From Panorpa germanica (lineage: Eukaryota > Arthropoda > Insecta > Mecoptera > Panorpidae): a stretch of DNA of 64,000 bases. Each line of letters begins with the position of its first letter. Position 1 is the first letter of the stretch. The position numbers and the translations under genes were made by a program. The DNA lies in contig OY783204.1 of assembly GCA_963678705.1 (NCBI GenBank), positions 13,588,759-13,652,758 of the forward strand, given 5' to 3'. Positions 1 through 11,094 of this stretch are shown piece after piece. The notes under the pieces were generated by a model. The model ran no database searches and had not been told where the DNA came from. It saw only the letters and a list, made by a program, of their open reading frames with translations.

Positions 1-9
1 CCATTGAAT

Positions 10-19
10 GTTCATGAAC
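10..19. repeat. 10-bp palindrome GTTCATGAAC
   Basis: A perfect palindrome near the chosen unit start. Variants 'gtacatgaac' (for example units 8, 12, 15, 19, 21, 23, 26, 32) and 'gtttatgaac' (units 20, 22, 38) break it and serve as markers of unit lineage. Confidence 0.4.
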
Positions 20-382
20 GATCAATCACTATTTCCAAGAAAACCGAATATATTGTTCACTTAATCACTTATAACAATTAATACAATCTCATTATTATTT
101 AAAACACGCATTTATATAAACTAATTCTTGTGTTTTAATATTATTTATAGTTAATGTTATTCGACTTACTTGATAGTGGGCGGCAACTTTTTGTCTTCCG
201 TATATATGTAGTGTTTATATGAGGTCTTCCTTATATATCTCTACAGATTTCTTGAATTTTAAACCACTTGATGTTTTAGCACTAACACTAACCTAATTAT
301 TATCACTTTTTTTTTCTATCGCACTTATTAATGTCTTATATCAAATATCAAAGTTACAAATTTAAGGTTATGTTTATAAAAC

Positions 383-394
383 CGCGTGTACGCG
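383..394. repeat. CpG-rich dyad CGCGT-GT-ACGCG
   Basis: A 5-bp inverted repeat around GT, standing out by its four CpGs in an AT-rich spacer. In unit 24 (36845-36856) and unit 33 (50191-50202) the centre is TA, giving the perfect palindrome CGCGTATACGCG. Units 34, 36, 38 and 40 have 'cgagtgtacgcg', which weakens it. Confidence 0.45.
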
Positions 395-491
395 TAATGA
401 AAAATTCGTTTTTAACACTGGTTTCCAACTGTCAAGCTTTTGTAAAAACACTTTGTATAGGGTATATTAACACAAATTTAAAACAAACTTA

Positions 492-516
492 AATACTTTT
501 CGTTTGAAAAAGTATT
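492..516. repeat. Short inverted repeat, 9-bp stem and 7-nt loop
   Basis: AATACTTTT (492-500) and AAAAGTATT (508-516) are perfect complements around the loop cgtttga. Kept in most units. Unit 2 has 'actttacg', unit 35 'gaaatagt' and unit 39 'aaattctt', each breaking one arm. It could form a hairpin or be composition-driven. Confidence 0.5.
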
Positions 517-709
517 CATATAATTTATTTAATTATTTTCCATAATTAATTTCTCACTTTTAATTACTTTTTTCACCTAAAGTAGCAGGAGCCGATCACA
601 CACATAGTAGATAGAAACCACTTGTGTTGCAAAGCAATATTAACGTCCTTGTAAACCAATACGTAGGTTTTCCTTTTTGTATTAGGTCCCATCTGTCTTG
701 CCAGAGCTT

Positions 710-723
710 ATGCATATATGCAT
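710..723. repeat. 14-bp perfect palindrome
   Basis: ATGCATATATGCAT equals its own reverse complement. It lies within the C-terminal part of the RT remnant. Most units keep it. Units 17, 19, 20, 22, 28 and 30 have 'atgcttatatgcat' and unit 21 has 'aagcatatatgcat', which break it. No function is claimed. Confidence 0.7.
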
Positions 724-776
724 TCATCTCTTTGGCAATATATTTGGTATCGTCTCCAGACTTTTATTGTACAGCC

Positions 777-834
777 GCATTAACTTTAAATCCTCGAAAT
801 TTGTCGCATTAATTTTAAATCATCAAAATTTGAT
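777..834. repeat. 29-bp imperfect direct duplication inside the unit
   Basis: Positions 777-805 and 806-834 are adjacent imperfect copies, both of the form 'gcattaa(c/t)tttaaatc', then 'ctcgaaatttgtc' or 'atcaaaatttgat'. The length is not a multiple of three and it lies where the RT frame changes for the last time, so it is a plausible contributor to that break. The two copies are kept in other units with partial homogenisation. Confidence 0.8.
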
Positions 835-1364
835 TTTTTCAGTTCTAGCGTAATTTGTACTTGAGTAAGTGCATGAGTGATTTTTAAATCTAAAGGAATT
901 GTCCTCAATATCACTTGCACCACTTCTGTAGATACAGTTCTGCAACAACGCGTCATCGTCAATAACATAGTTCTTTGCATGGAAGATCTGGAAGATTGAT
1001 CTTGTAATACCATGCCAAAGCACAATACACAACTATTAGCATAAATGCCCCCTTGTATAGTGTCGGCATAGTTGCCGAGTTTAAGCTTCATTCCGTCCTT
1101 GTGACACGCGCAAGGTGTGTTACAAGTTTATCATTCGTTGTTACTGTATTTGTTTCGTAGCTTTGTAGCTTCAAGAAACTACAGATTTTATATATAGCAG
1201 GTCGAGAACGGCTTTCTAGGGTTTCTGTACTATTTGCACCGATAAGGATCACATTATCGTTGGCAATACATATGTCTACACAACCTTTCGAGTGAGAAAC
1301 ACAGTTCTCGCCGAATACTATGTTCCAGAGCTCAGGCCCCATTACAGATCGCTGAGGACAACCT

Positions 1365-1505
1365 TTAGATAGTTGCCTCTTCATGGAACGGTAATCGGTT
1401 TGTAAAATAATGTTCGACAATGAAAATAGTTCTCCATAGCGCAGTAGACGTACCAATAGGTTTTTGCCGGTCTAATTCTTTGAAGGTCACATGGCCTCCG
1501 GACAT
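1365..1505 (-). other. Small conserved open frame overlapping the RT remnant (46 codons, unknown)
   Basis: On the minus strand an ATG at 1505-1503 opens a 46-codon frame to a TAA at 1367-1365, beginning MSGG and containing 'FKELDRQKPIGTS'. It is out of frame with the RT motifs and overlaps them. It stays open in the units I checked, with synonymous and conservative changes, but the units are so alike that this says little. I recognise no family. It may be chance. Confidence 0.15.
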
Positions 1506-1586
1506 AAACAAAGGCACACTGAATTTCTATAAATATCTCATATACATACTTGTACTTATGCCTACTTACTTACCATTTGTTTGTTA
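1457..1586. other. Unit segment between the RT remnant and the next unit (reference copy)
   Basis: About 130 bp upstream of the RT remnant in RT orientation. No RT motif continues here (the expected upstream catalytic motif of the family is missing), so the LINE homology appears to end near 1456-1500. It contains the string 'acttaccatttg', a perfect splice-donor-like sequence on the minus strand, and a small conserved minus-strand open frame that overlaps the RT. Confidence 0.5.
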
Positions 1587-3172
1587 CCATTGAATGTTCA
1601 TGAACGATCAATCACTATTTCCAAGAAAACCGCATATATTGTTCACTTAATCACTTATAACAGTTAATACACTCTCATTATTATTTAAAACACGCATTTA
1701 TATAAACTAATTCTTGTGTTTTAATATTATTTATAGTTAATGTTATTCGACTTACTTGATAGTGGGCGGCAACCTTTTGTCTTCCGTATATTTGTAGTGT
1801 TTATATGAGGTCTTCCTTATATATCTCTACAGATTTCTTGAATTTTAAACCACTTGATGTTTTAGCACTAACACTAACCTAATTATTATCACTTTTTTTT
1901 TCTATCGCACTTATTAATGTCTTATATCAAACATCAAAGTTACAAATTTGAGGTTATGTTTATAAAACCGCGTGTACGCGTAATGAAAAATTCGTTTTTA
2001 ACACTGGTTTCTAACTGTCAAACTTTTGTAAAAACACTTTGTATAGGGTAAATTAACACAAATTTAAAACAAACTTAAATACTTTACGTTTGAAAAAGTA
2101 TTCATATAATTTATTTAATTTTTTTCCATAATTAATTTCTCACTTTTAATTACTTTTTTCACCTAAAGTAGCAGGAGCCGATCACACACATAGTAGATAG
2201 GAACCACTTGTGTTGCAAAGCAATATTAACGTCCTTGTAAACCAATACGTAGGTCTTCCTTTTTGTATTAAGTCCCATCTGTCTTGCCAGAGCTTATGCA
2301 TATATGCATTCATCTCTTTGGCAATATATTTGGTACCGTCTCCAGACTTTTATCCTACAGCCGCATTAACTTTAAATCCTCGAAATTTGTCGCATTAATT
2401 TTAAATCATCAAAATTTGATTTTTTCAGTTCTAGCGTAATTTGTACTTGAGTAGGTGCATGAGTGATTTTTAAATCTAAAGGAATTGTCCCCAATATCAC
2501 TTGCACCACTTCTGTAGATACAGTTCTGCAACAACGCGTCATCGTCAATAACATAGTTCTTTGCATAGAAGATCTGGAAGATTGATCCTGTAATACCATG
2601 CCGAAGCACAATACACAACTATTAGCATAAATGCCCCCTTGTATAGTGTCGGCATAGTTGCCGAGTTTAAGCTTCATTCCGTCCTTGTGACACGCGCAAG
2701 GTGTCTTACAAGTTTATCATTCGTTGTTACTGTATTTGTTTCGTAGCTTTGTAGCTTCAAGAAACTACAGATTTTATATATAGCAGGTCGAGAACAGCTT
2801 TCTAGGGATTCTGTACTATTTGCACCGATAAGAATCACATTATAGTTGGCAAAACATATGTCTACACAACCTTTCGAGTGAGAAACACAGTTCTCGTCGA
2901 ATACAATGTTTTAGAGCTCAGGCCCCATTACAGATCGCTGAGGACAACCTTTAGATAGTTGCCTTTTTATGGAACGGTAATCGGTTTGTAAAATAATGTT
3001 CGACAATGAAAATAGTTCTCCATAGCGCAGTAGACGTACCTATAGGTTTTTGTTGGTCTAATTCTTTGAAGGTTACATGGCCACCAGACATAAACAAAGG
3101 CACACTGAATTTCTATAAATATCTCATATACATACTTGTACTTATGCCTACTTACTTACCATTTGTTTGTTA
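1587..3172. repeat. Satellite unit 2
   Basis: RT remnant at 2182-3042 (-). The Trp of the LWN box is a TAA stop (minus strand, 2913-2911), and the second Asp of the catalytic box is Tyr ('atagttgg', about 2841-2850), so both RT boxes are damaged here. Confidence 0.95.
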
Positions 3173-4757
3173 CCATTGAATGTTCATGAACGATCAATCA
3201 CTATTTCCAAGAAAACCGCATATATTGTTCACTTAATCACTTATAACAATTAATACACTCTCATTATTATTTAAAACACGCATTTATATAAACTAATTCT
3301 TGTGTTTCAATATTATTTATAGTTATTGGTATTCGACTTACTTGATAGTGGGCGGCAACCTTTTGTCTTCCGTATATTTGTAGTGTTTATATGAGGTCTT
3401 CCTTATATATCTCTACAGATTTCTTGAATTTTAAACCACTTGATGTTTTAGCACTAACACTAACCTAATTATTATCACTTTTTTTGTCTATCGCACTTAA
3501 TAATGTCTTATATCAAACATCAAAGTTACAAATTTGTGGTTATGTTTATAAGACCGCGTGTACGCGTAATGAAAAATTCGTTTTTAACACTGGTTTCCAA
3601 CTGTAAAACTTTTGTAAAAACACTTTGTTTAGGGTAAATTAACACAAATTTAAAACAAACTTAAATACTTTTCGTTTGAAAAAGTATTCATATAATTTAT
3701 TTAATTTTTTTCCATAATTAATTTCTCACTTTTAATCACTTTTTTCACCTAAAGTAGCAGGAGCCGATCACACACATAGTAGATAGGAACCACTTGTGTT
3801 GCAAAGCAATATTAACGTCCTTGTAAACCAATACGTAGGTCTTCCTTTTTGTATTAAGTCCCATCTGTCTTGCCAGAGCTTATGCATATATGCATTCATC
3901 TCTTTGGCAATATATTTGGTATCGTCTCCAGATTTTATCCTACAGCCGCATTAACTTTAAATCCTCGAAATTTGTCGCATTAATTTTAAATAATCAAAAT
4001 TTGATTTTTTCAGTTCTAGCGTAATTTGTACTTGAGTAAGTGCATGAGTGATTTTTAAATCTAAAGGAATTGTCCCCAATATCACTTGCACCGCTTCTGT
4101 AGATACAGTTCTGCAACAACGCGTCATCGTCAATAACATAGTTCTTTGCATGAAAGATCTGGAAGATTGATCCTGTAATACCATGCCGAAGCACAATACA
4201 CAACAATTAGCATAAATGCCCCCTTGTATAGTGTCGGCATAGTTGCCGAGTTTAAGCTTCATTCCGTCCTTGTGACACGTGCAAGGTGTGTTACAAGTTT
4301 ATCATTCGTTGTTACTGTATTTGTTTCGTAGCTTTGCAGCTTCAAGAAACTACAGATTTTATATATAGCAGGTCGAAAACGGCTTTCTAGAGTTTCTGTA
4401 CTATTTGCACTGATCAGGATCACATTATCGTTGGCAAAACATATGTCTACACAACCTTTTGAGTAAGAAACACAGTTCTCGTCGAATACCATGTTCCAGA
4501 GTTTAGGCTTCATTACAGATCGCTGAGGACAACCTTTAGATAGTTGCCTTTTCATGGAACGGTAATCGGTTTGTAAAATAATGTTCGACAATGAAAATAG
4601 TTCTTTATAGCGCAGTAGACGTACCTATAGGTTTTTGCCGGTCTAATTCTTTGAAGGTCACTTGGCCACCGGACATCAACAAAGGCACACTGAATTTCTA
4701 TAAATATCTTATATACATACTTGTACTTATGCCTACTTACTTACCATTTGTTTGTTA
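3173..4757. repeat. Satellite unit 3 (1,585 bp)
   Basis: RT remnant at 3768-4627 (-). A 1-bp deletion ('ccagattttat' for 'ccagactttta', about 3929-3935) shifts the C-terminal frame. The GP of the GCPQ...GP box is KP, a trait shared with units 5 and 9. Confidence 0.95.
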
Positions 4758-6343
4758 CCATTGAATGTTCATGAACGATCAATCACTATTTCCAAGAAAA
4801 CCGCATATATTGTTCACTTAATCACTTATAACAATTAATACAATCTCATTATTATTTAAAACACGCATTTATATAAACTAATTCTTGTGTTTTAATATTA
4901 TTTATAGTTAATGTTATTCGACTTACTTGATAGTGGGCGGCAACTTTTTGTCTTCCGTATATTTGTAGTGTTTATATGAGGTCTTCCTTATATATCTCTA
5001 CAGATTTCTTGAATTTTAAACCACTTGATGTTTTAGCACTAACACTAACCTAATTATTATCACTTTTTTTGTCTATCGCACTTATTAATGTCTTATATCA
5101 AACATCAAAGTTACAAATTTGAGGTTATGTTTATAAGACCGCGTGTACGCGTAATGAAAAATTCGTTTTTAACACTGGTTTCCAACTGTCAAACTTTTGT
5201 AAAAACACTTTGTATAAGGTAAATTAACACAAATTTAAAACAAACTTAAATACTTTTCGTTTGAAAAAGTATTCATATAATTTATTTAATTTTTTTCCAT
5301 AATTAATTTCTCACTTTTAATCACTTTTTTCACCTAAAGTAGCAGGAGCCGATCACACACATAGTAGATAGGAACCACTTGTGTTGCAAAGCAATATTAA
5401 CGTTCTTGTAAACCAATACGTAGGTCTTCCTTTTTGTATTAAGTCCCATCTGTCTTGCCAGAGCTTATGCATATATGCATTCATATCTTTGGCAATATAT
5501 TTGGTATCGTCTCCAGACTTTTATCCTACAGCCGCATTACCTTTAAATCCTCGAAATTTGTCGCATTAATTTTAAATCATCAAAATTTGATTTTTTCAGT
5601 TCTAGCGTAATTTGTACTTGAGTAAGTGCATGAGTGATTTTTAAATCTAAAGGAATTGTCCCCAATATCACTTGCACCACTTCTGTAGATACAGTTCTGC
5701 AACAACGCGTCATCGTCAATAACATAGTTCTTTGCATGGAAGATCTGGAAGATTGATCTTGTAATACCATGCCGAAGCACAATACACAACTATTAGCATA
5801 AATGCCCCCTTGTATAGTGTCGGCATATTTGCCGAGTTTAAGCTTCATTCCGTCCTTGTGACACGCGCAAGGTGTGTTACAAGTTTATCATTCGTTGTTA
5901 CTGTATTTGTTTCGTAGCTTTGTAGCTTCAAGAAACTACAGATTTTATATATAGCAGGTCGAGAACGGCTTTCTAGGGTTTCTGTACTATTTGCACCGAT
6001 AAGGATCACATTTTCGTTGGCAATACATATGTCTACACAACCTTTCGAGTGAGAAACACAGTTCTCGTCGAATACCATGTTCCAGAGCTCAGGCCCCATT
6101 ACAGATCGCTGAGGACAACCTTTAGATAGTTGCCTCTTCATGGAACGGTAATCGGTTTGTAAAATAATGTTCGACAATGAAAATAGTTCTCCATAGCGCA
6201 GTAGACGTACCTATAGGTTTTTGCCGGTCTAATTCTTTGAAGGTCACATGGCCACCAAACATAAACAAAGGCACACTGAATTTCTATAAATATCTCATAT
6301 ACATACTTGTACTTATGCCTACTTACTTACCATTTGTTTGTAA
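4758..6343. repeat. Satellite unit 4
   Basis: RT remnant at 5353-6213 (-). The catalytic box reads I-A-N-E ('attttcgttgg', about 6010), losing the second Asp as well as the first. Confidence 0.95.
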
Positions 6344-7922
6344 CCATTGAATGTTCATGAACGATCAATCACTATTTCCAAGAAAACCGAATATATTGTT
6401 CACTTAATCACTTATAACAATTAATACAATCTCATTATTATTTAAAACACGCATTTATATAAACTAATTCTTGTGTTTTAATATTATTTATAGTTAATGT
6501 TATTCGACTTACTTGATAGTGGGCGGCAACTTTTTGTCTTCCGTATATTTGTAGTGTTTATATGAGGTCTTCCTTATATATCTCTACAGATTTCTTGAAT
6601 TTTAAACCACTTGATGTGTTAGCACTAACACTAACCTAATTATTATCACTTTTTTTTTCTTTTGCACTTATTAATGTCTTATATCAAAGTTACAAATTTA
6701 AGGTTATGTTTATAAAACCGCGTGTACGATTAATGAAAAATTCGTTTTTAACACTGGTTTCCAACTGTCAAACTTTTGTAAAAACACTTTGTATAGGGTA
6801 AATTAACACAAATTTAAAACAAACTTAAATACTTTTCGTTTGAAAAAGTATTCATATAATTTATTTAATTTTTTTCCATAAATAATTTCTCACTTTTAAT
6901 TACTTTTTTCACCAAAAGTAGCAGGAGCCGATCACACACATAGTAGATAGGAACCACTTGTGTTGCAAAGCAATATTAACGTCCTTGTAAACCAATACGT
7001 AGGTTTTTCTTTTTGTATTAAGTCCCATCTGTCTTGCTAGAGCTTATGCATATATGCATTCATCTCTTTGGCAATATATTTAATATCGTCTCCAGACTTT
7101 TATTGTACAGCCGCATTAACTTTAAATCCTCGAAATTTGTCGCATTAATTTTAAATCATCAAAATTTGATTTTTTCAGTTCTAGCGTAATTTGTACTTGA
7201 GTAAGTGCATGAGTGATTTTTAAATCTAAAGGAATTGTCCTCAATATCACTTGCACCACTTCTGTAGATACAGTTCTGCAACAACGCGTCATCGTCAATA
7301 ACATAGTTCTTTGCATGGAAGATCTGGAAGATTGATCCTGTAATACCATGCCGAAGCACAATACACAACTATTAGCATAAATGCCCCCTTGTATAGTGTC
7401 GGCATAGTTGCCGAGTTTAAGCTTCATTCCGTCCTTTTGACACGCGCAAGGTGTGTTACAAGTTTATCATTCTTTGTTACTGTATTTGTTTCGTAGCTTT
7501 TTAGCTTGAAGAAACTATAGATTTTATATATAGCAGGTCGAGAACGGCTTTCTGGGGTTTCTGTACTATTTGCACCGATAAGGATCACATTATCGTTGGC
7601 AAAACATATGTCTACACAACCTTTTGAGTAAGAAACACAGTTCTCGTCGAATACCATGTTCCAGAGCTCAGGCTTCATTACAGATCGCTGAGGACAACCT
7701 TTAGATAGTTGCCTTTTCATGGAACGGTAATCGGTTTGTAAAATAATGTTCGACAATGAAAATAGTTCTCCATAGCGCAGTAGACGTACCTAAAGGTTTT
7801 TGCCGGTCTAATTCTTTGAAGGTCACTTGGCCACCGGACATTAACAAAGGCACACTGAATTTCTATAAATATCTCATATACATACTTGTACTTATGCCTA
7901 CTTACTTACCATTTGTTTGTTA
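6344..7922. repeat. Satellite unit 5 (1,579 bp)
   Basis: RT remnant at 6932-7792 (-). A 7-bp deletion lies at about 6685 ('atatcaaagtta'). Other private changes are 'tcttttgcac' and 'gtacgattaatg'. From about 7110 onward it matches unit 9 ('gtccttttgacac', 'tttctggggtt'). Confidence 0.95.
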
Positions 7923-9508
7923 CCATTGAATGTTCATGAATGATCAATCACTATTTTCAAGAAAACCGCATATATTGTTCACTTAATCACTTATAACAGT
8001 TAATACACTCTCATTATTATTTAAAACACGCATTTATATAAACTAATTCTTGTGTTTTAATATTATTTATAGTTAATGTTATTCGACTTACTTGATAGTG
8101 GGCGGCAACCTTTTGTCTTCCGTATATTTGTAGTTTTTATATGAGGTCTTCCTAATATATCTTTACAGATTTCTTGAATTTAAAACCACTTGATGTTTTA
8201 GCACTAACACTAACCTAATTATTATCACTTTTTTTGTCTATCGCACTTATTAATGTCTTATATCAAACATCAAAGTTACAAATTTGAGGTTATGTTTATA
8301 AGATTGCGTGTACGCGTAATGAAAAATTCGTTTTTAACACTGGTTTCCAACTGTAAAACTTTTGTAAAAACACTTTGTTTAGGGTAAATTAACACAAATT
8401 TAAAACAAACTTAAATACTTTTCGTTTGAAAAAGTATTCATATAATTTATTTAATTTTTTTCCATAATTAATTTCTCACTTTTATTCACTTTTTTCACCT
8501 AAAGTAGCAGGAGCCGATCACACACATAGTAGATAGGAACCACTTGTGTTGCAAAGCAATATTAACGTCCTTGTAAACCAATACGTAGGTCTTCCTTTTT
8601 GTATTAAGTCCCATCTGTCTTGCCAGAGTTTATGCATATATGCATTCATCTCTTTGGCAATATATTTGGTATCGTCTCCAGACTTTTATCCTACAGCCGC
8701 ATTAACTTTAAATCCTCGAAATTTGTCGCATTAATTTTAAATCATCAGAATTTGATTTTTTCAGTTCTTGCGTAATTTGTACTTGAGTAAGTGCATGAGT
8801 GATTATTAAATCTAAAGGAATTGTCCCCAATATCACTTGCACCACTTCTGTAGATACAGTTCTGCAACAACGCGTCATCGTCAATAACATAGTTCTTTGC
8901 ATGGAAGATCTGGAAGATTGATCCTGTAATACCATGCCGAAGCACAATACACAACTATAAGCATAAATGCCCCCTTGTATAGTGTCGGCATAGTTGCCGA
9001 GTTTAAGCTTCATTCCGTCCTTGTGACACGCGCAAGGTGTGTTACAAGTTTATCATTCGTTGTTACTGTATTTGTCTCGTAGCTTTGTAGCTTCAAGAAA
9101 CTACAGATTTTATATATAGCAGGTCGAGAACGGCTTTCTAGGGTTTCTGTACTATTTGCACCGATAAGGATCACATTATCGTTGGCAAAACATATGCCTA
9201 CACAACCTTTCGAGTGAGAAACACAGTTCTCGTCGAATACCATGTTTCAGAGCTTAGGCCCCATTACAGATCGCTGAGGACAACCTTTAGATAGTCGCCT
9301 TTTCATGGAACGGTACTTGGTTTGTAAAATAATGTTCGACAATGAAAATAGTTCTCCATAGCGCAGTAGACGTACCTATAGGTTCTTGCCGGTCTAATTC
9401 TTTGAAGGTCACTTGGCGACCGGACATAAACAAAGGCACACTAAATTTCTATAAATATCTCATATACATACTTGTACTTATGCCTACTTACTTACCATTT
9501 GTTTGTTA
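7923..9508. repeat. Satellite unit 6
   Basis: RT remnant at 8518-9378 (-). TGG in the LWN box is TGA ('gtttcagagctta', about 9245), ending the first RT frame early. It shares many rare changes with unit 10 ('cctaatatatcttt', 'aagattgcg', 'tgaatgatc'), 6,344 bp away. Confidence 0.95.
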
Positions 9509-11094
9509 CCATTGAATGTTCATGAACGATCAATTACTATTTCCAAGAAAACCGCATATATTGTTGACTTAATCACTTATAACAATTAATACACTATCAT
9601 TATTATTTAAAACACGCATTTATATAAACTAATTCTTGTGTTTTAATATTATTTATAGTTAATGTTATTCGACTTACTTGATAGTGGGCGGCAACCTTTT
9701 GTCTTCCGTATATTTGTAGTGTTTATATGAGGTCTTCCTTATATATCTCTACAGATTTCTTGAATTTTAAACCACTTGATGTTTAAGCACTAACACTAAC
9801 CTAATTATTATCACTTTTTTTGTCTATCGCACTTATTAATGTCTTATATCAAACATCAAAGTTACAAATTTGAGGTTATGTTTATAAGACCGCGTGTACG
9901 CGTAATGAAAAATTCGTTTTTAACACTGGTTTCCAACTGTCAAACTTTTGTAAAAACACTTTGTTTAGGGTAAATTAACACAAATTTAAAACAAACTTAA
10001 ATACTTTTCGTTTGAAAAAGTATTCATATAATTTATTTAATTTTTTTCCATAATTAATTTCTCACTTTTAATCACTTTTTTTACCTAAAGTAGCAGGAGC
10101 CGATCACACACATAGTAGATAGGAACCACTTGTGTTGCAAAGCAATATTAACGTCCTTGTTAACCAATACGTAGGTCTTCCTTTTTGTATTAAGTTCCAT
10201 CTGTCTTGCCAGAGCTTATGCATATATGCATTCATCTCTTTGGCAATATATTTGGTATCGTCTCCAGACTTTTATCCTACAGCCGCATTAACTTTAAATC
10301 CTCGACACTTGTCGCATTAATTTTAAATCATCAAAATTTGATTTTTTCAGTTCTAGCGTAATTTGTACTTGAGTAAGTGCATGAGTGATTTTTAAATCTA
10401 AAGGAATTGTCCCCAATATCACTTGCACCACTTCTGTAGATACAGTTCTGCAACAACGCGTCATCGTCAATAACATAGTTCTTTGCATGGAAGATCTGGA
10501 AGATTGATCCTGTAATACCATGCCGAAGCACAATACACAACTATTAGCATAAATGCCCCCTTGTATAGTGTAGGCATAGTTGCCGAGTTTAAGCTTCATT
10601 CCGTCCTTGTGACACGCGCAAGGTGTGTTACAAGTTTATCATTCGTTGTTACTGTATTTGTCTCGTAGCTTTGTAGCTTCAAGAAACTACAGATTTTATA
10701 TATAGCAGGTCAAAAACGGCTTTCTAGGGTTTCTGTACTATTTGCACCGATAAGGATCACATTATCGTTGGCAAAACATATGCCTACACAACCTTTCGAG
10801 TGAGAAACACAGTTCTCGTCGAATACCATGTTCCAGAGCTCAGGCCCCATTACGGATCGCTGAGGACAACCTTTAGATAGTCGCCTTTTCATGGAACGGT
10901 ACTCGGTTTGTAAAATAATGTTCGACAATGAAAATAGTTCTCCATAGCGCAGTAGACGTACCTATAGGTTTTTGCCGGTCTAATTCTTTGAAGGTCACTT
11001 GGCCACCGGACATCAACAAAGGCACATTGAGTTTCTATAAGTATCTCATATACATACTTGTACTTATGCCTACTTACTTACCATTTGTTTGTTA
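9509..11094. repeat. Satellite unit 7
   Basis: RT remnant at 10104-10964 (-). 'ggtcaaaaacgg' at about 10709 turns an Arg codon into TGA in the first RT frame. Same lesion as units 11, 14 and 25. 'ctcgacacttg' marks the C-terminal region. Confidence 0.95.

Larger units (their letters stand above)
1..595. other. AT-rich non-coding spacer part of the unit (reference copy)
   Basis: No open frame longer than chance and no family I recognise in either strand. It contains short dyads (10-19, 383-394, 492-516), a T-rich run at about 307-316 and another at about 526-540, and the box 'cactaacactaacctaa'. It lies downstream of the RT remnant in RT orientation, so part of it may be old LINE 3' sequence, but I see no clear poly(A) end or target-site duplication to prove it. 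The equivalent first ~595 bp of every other unit is the same. Confidence 0.6.
596..1456 (-). pseudogene. R1-clade non-LTR retrotransposon reverse transcriptase remnant (reference copy, unit 1)
   Basis: Read on the minus strand, several frames in order spell a recognisable RT. (1) 1456-1091: 'SKGCPQRSVMGPELWN' matches the GCPQGSVLGPxLWN box, followed by 'IANDNVILIGANSTETLE' at the YADD catalytic box, where the first Asp is Asn, then the region before the thumb. (2) The same frame continues beyond a TGA at 1090-1088 as 'TLYKGAFMLIVVYCALAW' to about 1004, a hallmark thumb-side motif. (3) A frame change leads to about 983-870 with 'QRTMLL', 'RCCRTVSTE' and 'IPLDL', typical of R1-type elements. 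(4) A further change leads to 763-599 with 'LWQDRWDLIQKGKPTYWF', the W..RW C-terminal region, ending in TGA at 598-596. The endonuclease, ORF1 and N-terminal RT motifs are absent. In unit 1 only, TTG replaces a TAG at 1456-1454, lengthening the first frame to 122 codons. The family call rests on motif recognition, not a search. Clade assignment is less sure than RT identity. Confidence 0.82.
1..1586. repeat. Satellite unit 1
   Basis: RT remnant at 596-1456 (-). Private changes include 'attaggtccc' and TTG in place of the TAG stop at 1456-1454. It shares 'tattgtacag' and 'tcctcaatatc' with unit 5. Confidence 0.95.

Noticed and set aside
492-516. Transcription terminator hairpin
   Set aside because: The stem is only 9 AT-rich pairs, there is no gene upstream to terminate, and the setting is eukaryotic satellite.
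624-812. 62-codon plus-strand open frame recurring in nearly every unit
   Set aside because: It is the antisense of the C-terminal RT region ('LWQDRW' on the minus strand), starts at GTG, has no recognisable domain, and its conservation only reflects the youth of the repeat.
823-1032. 69-codon minus-strand open frame recurring in nearly every unit
   Set aside because: It overlaps the two frames that carry the RT motifs and contains none of them; it is the third, meaningless frame of the same stretch.
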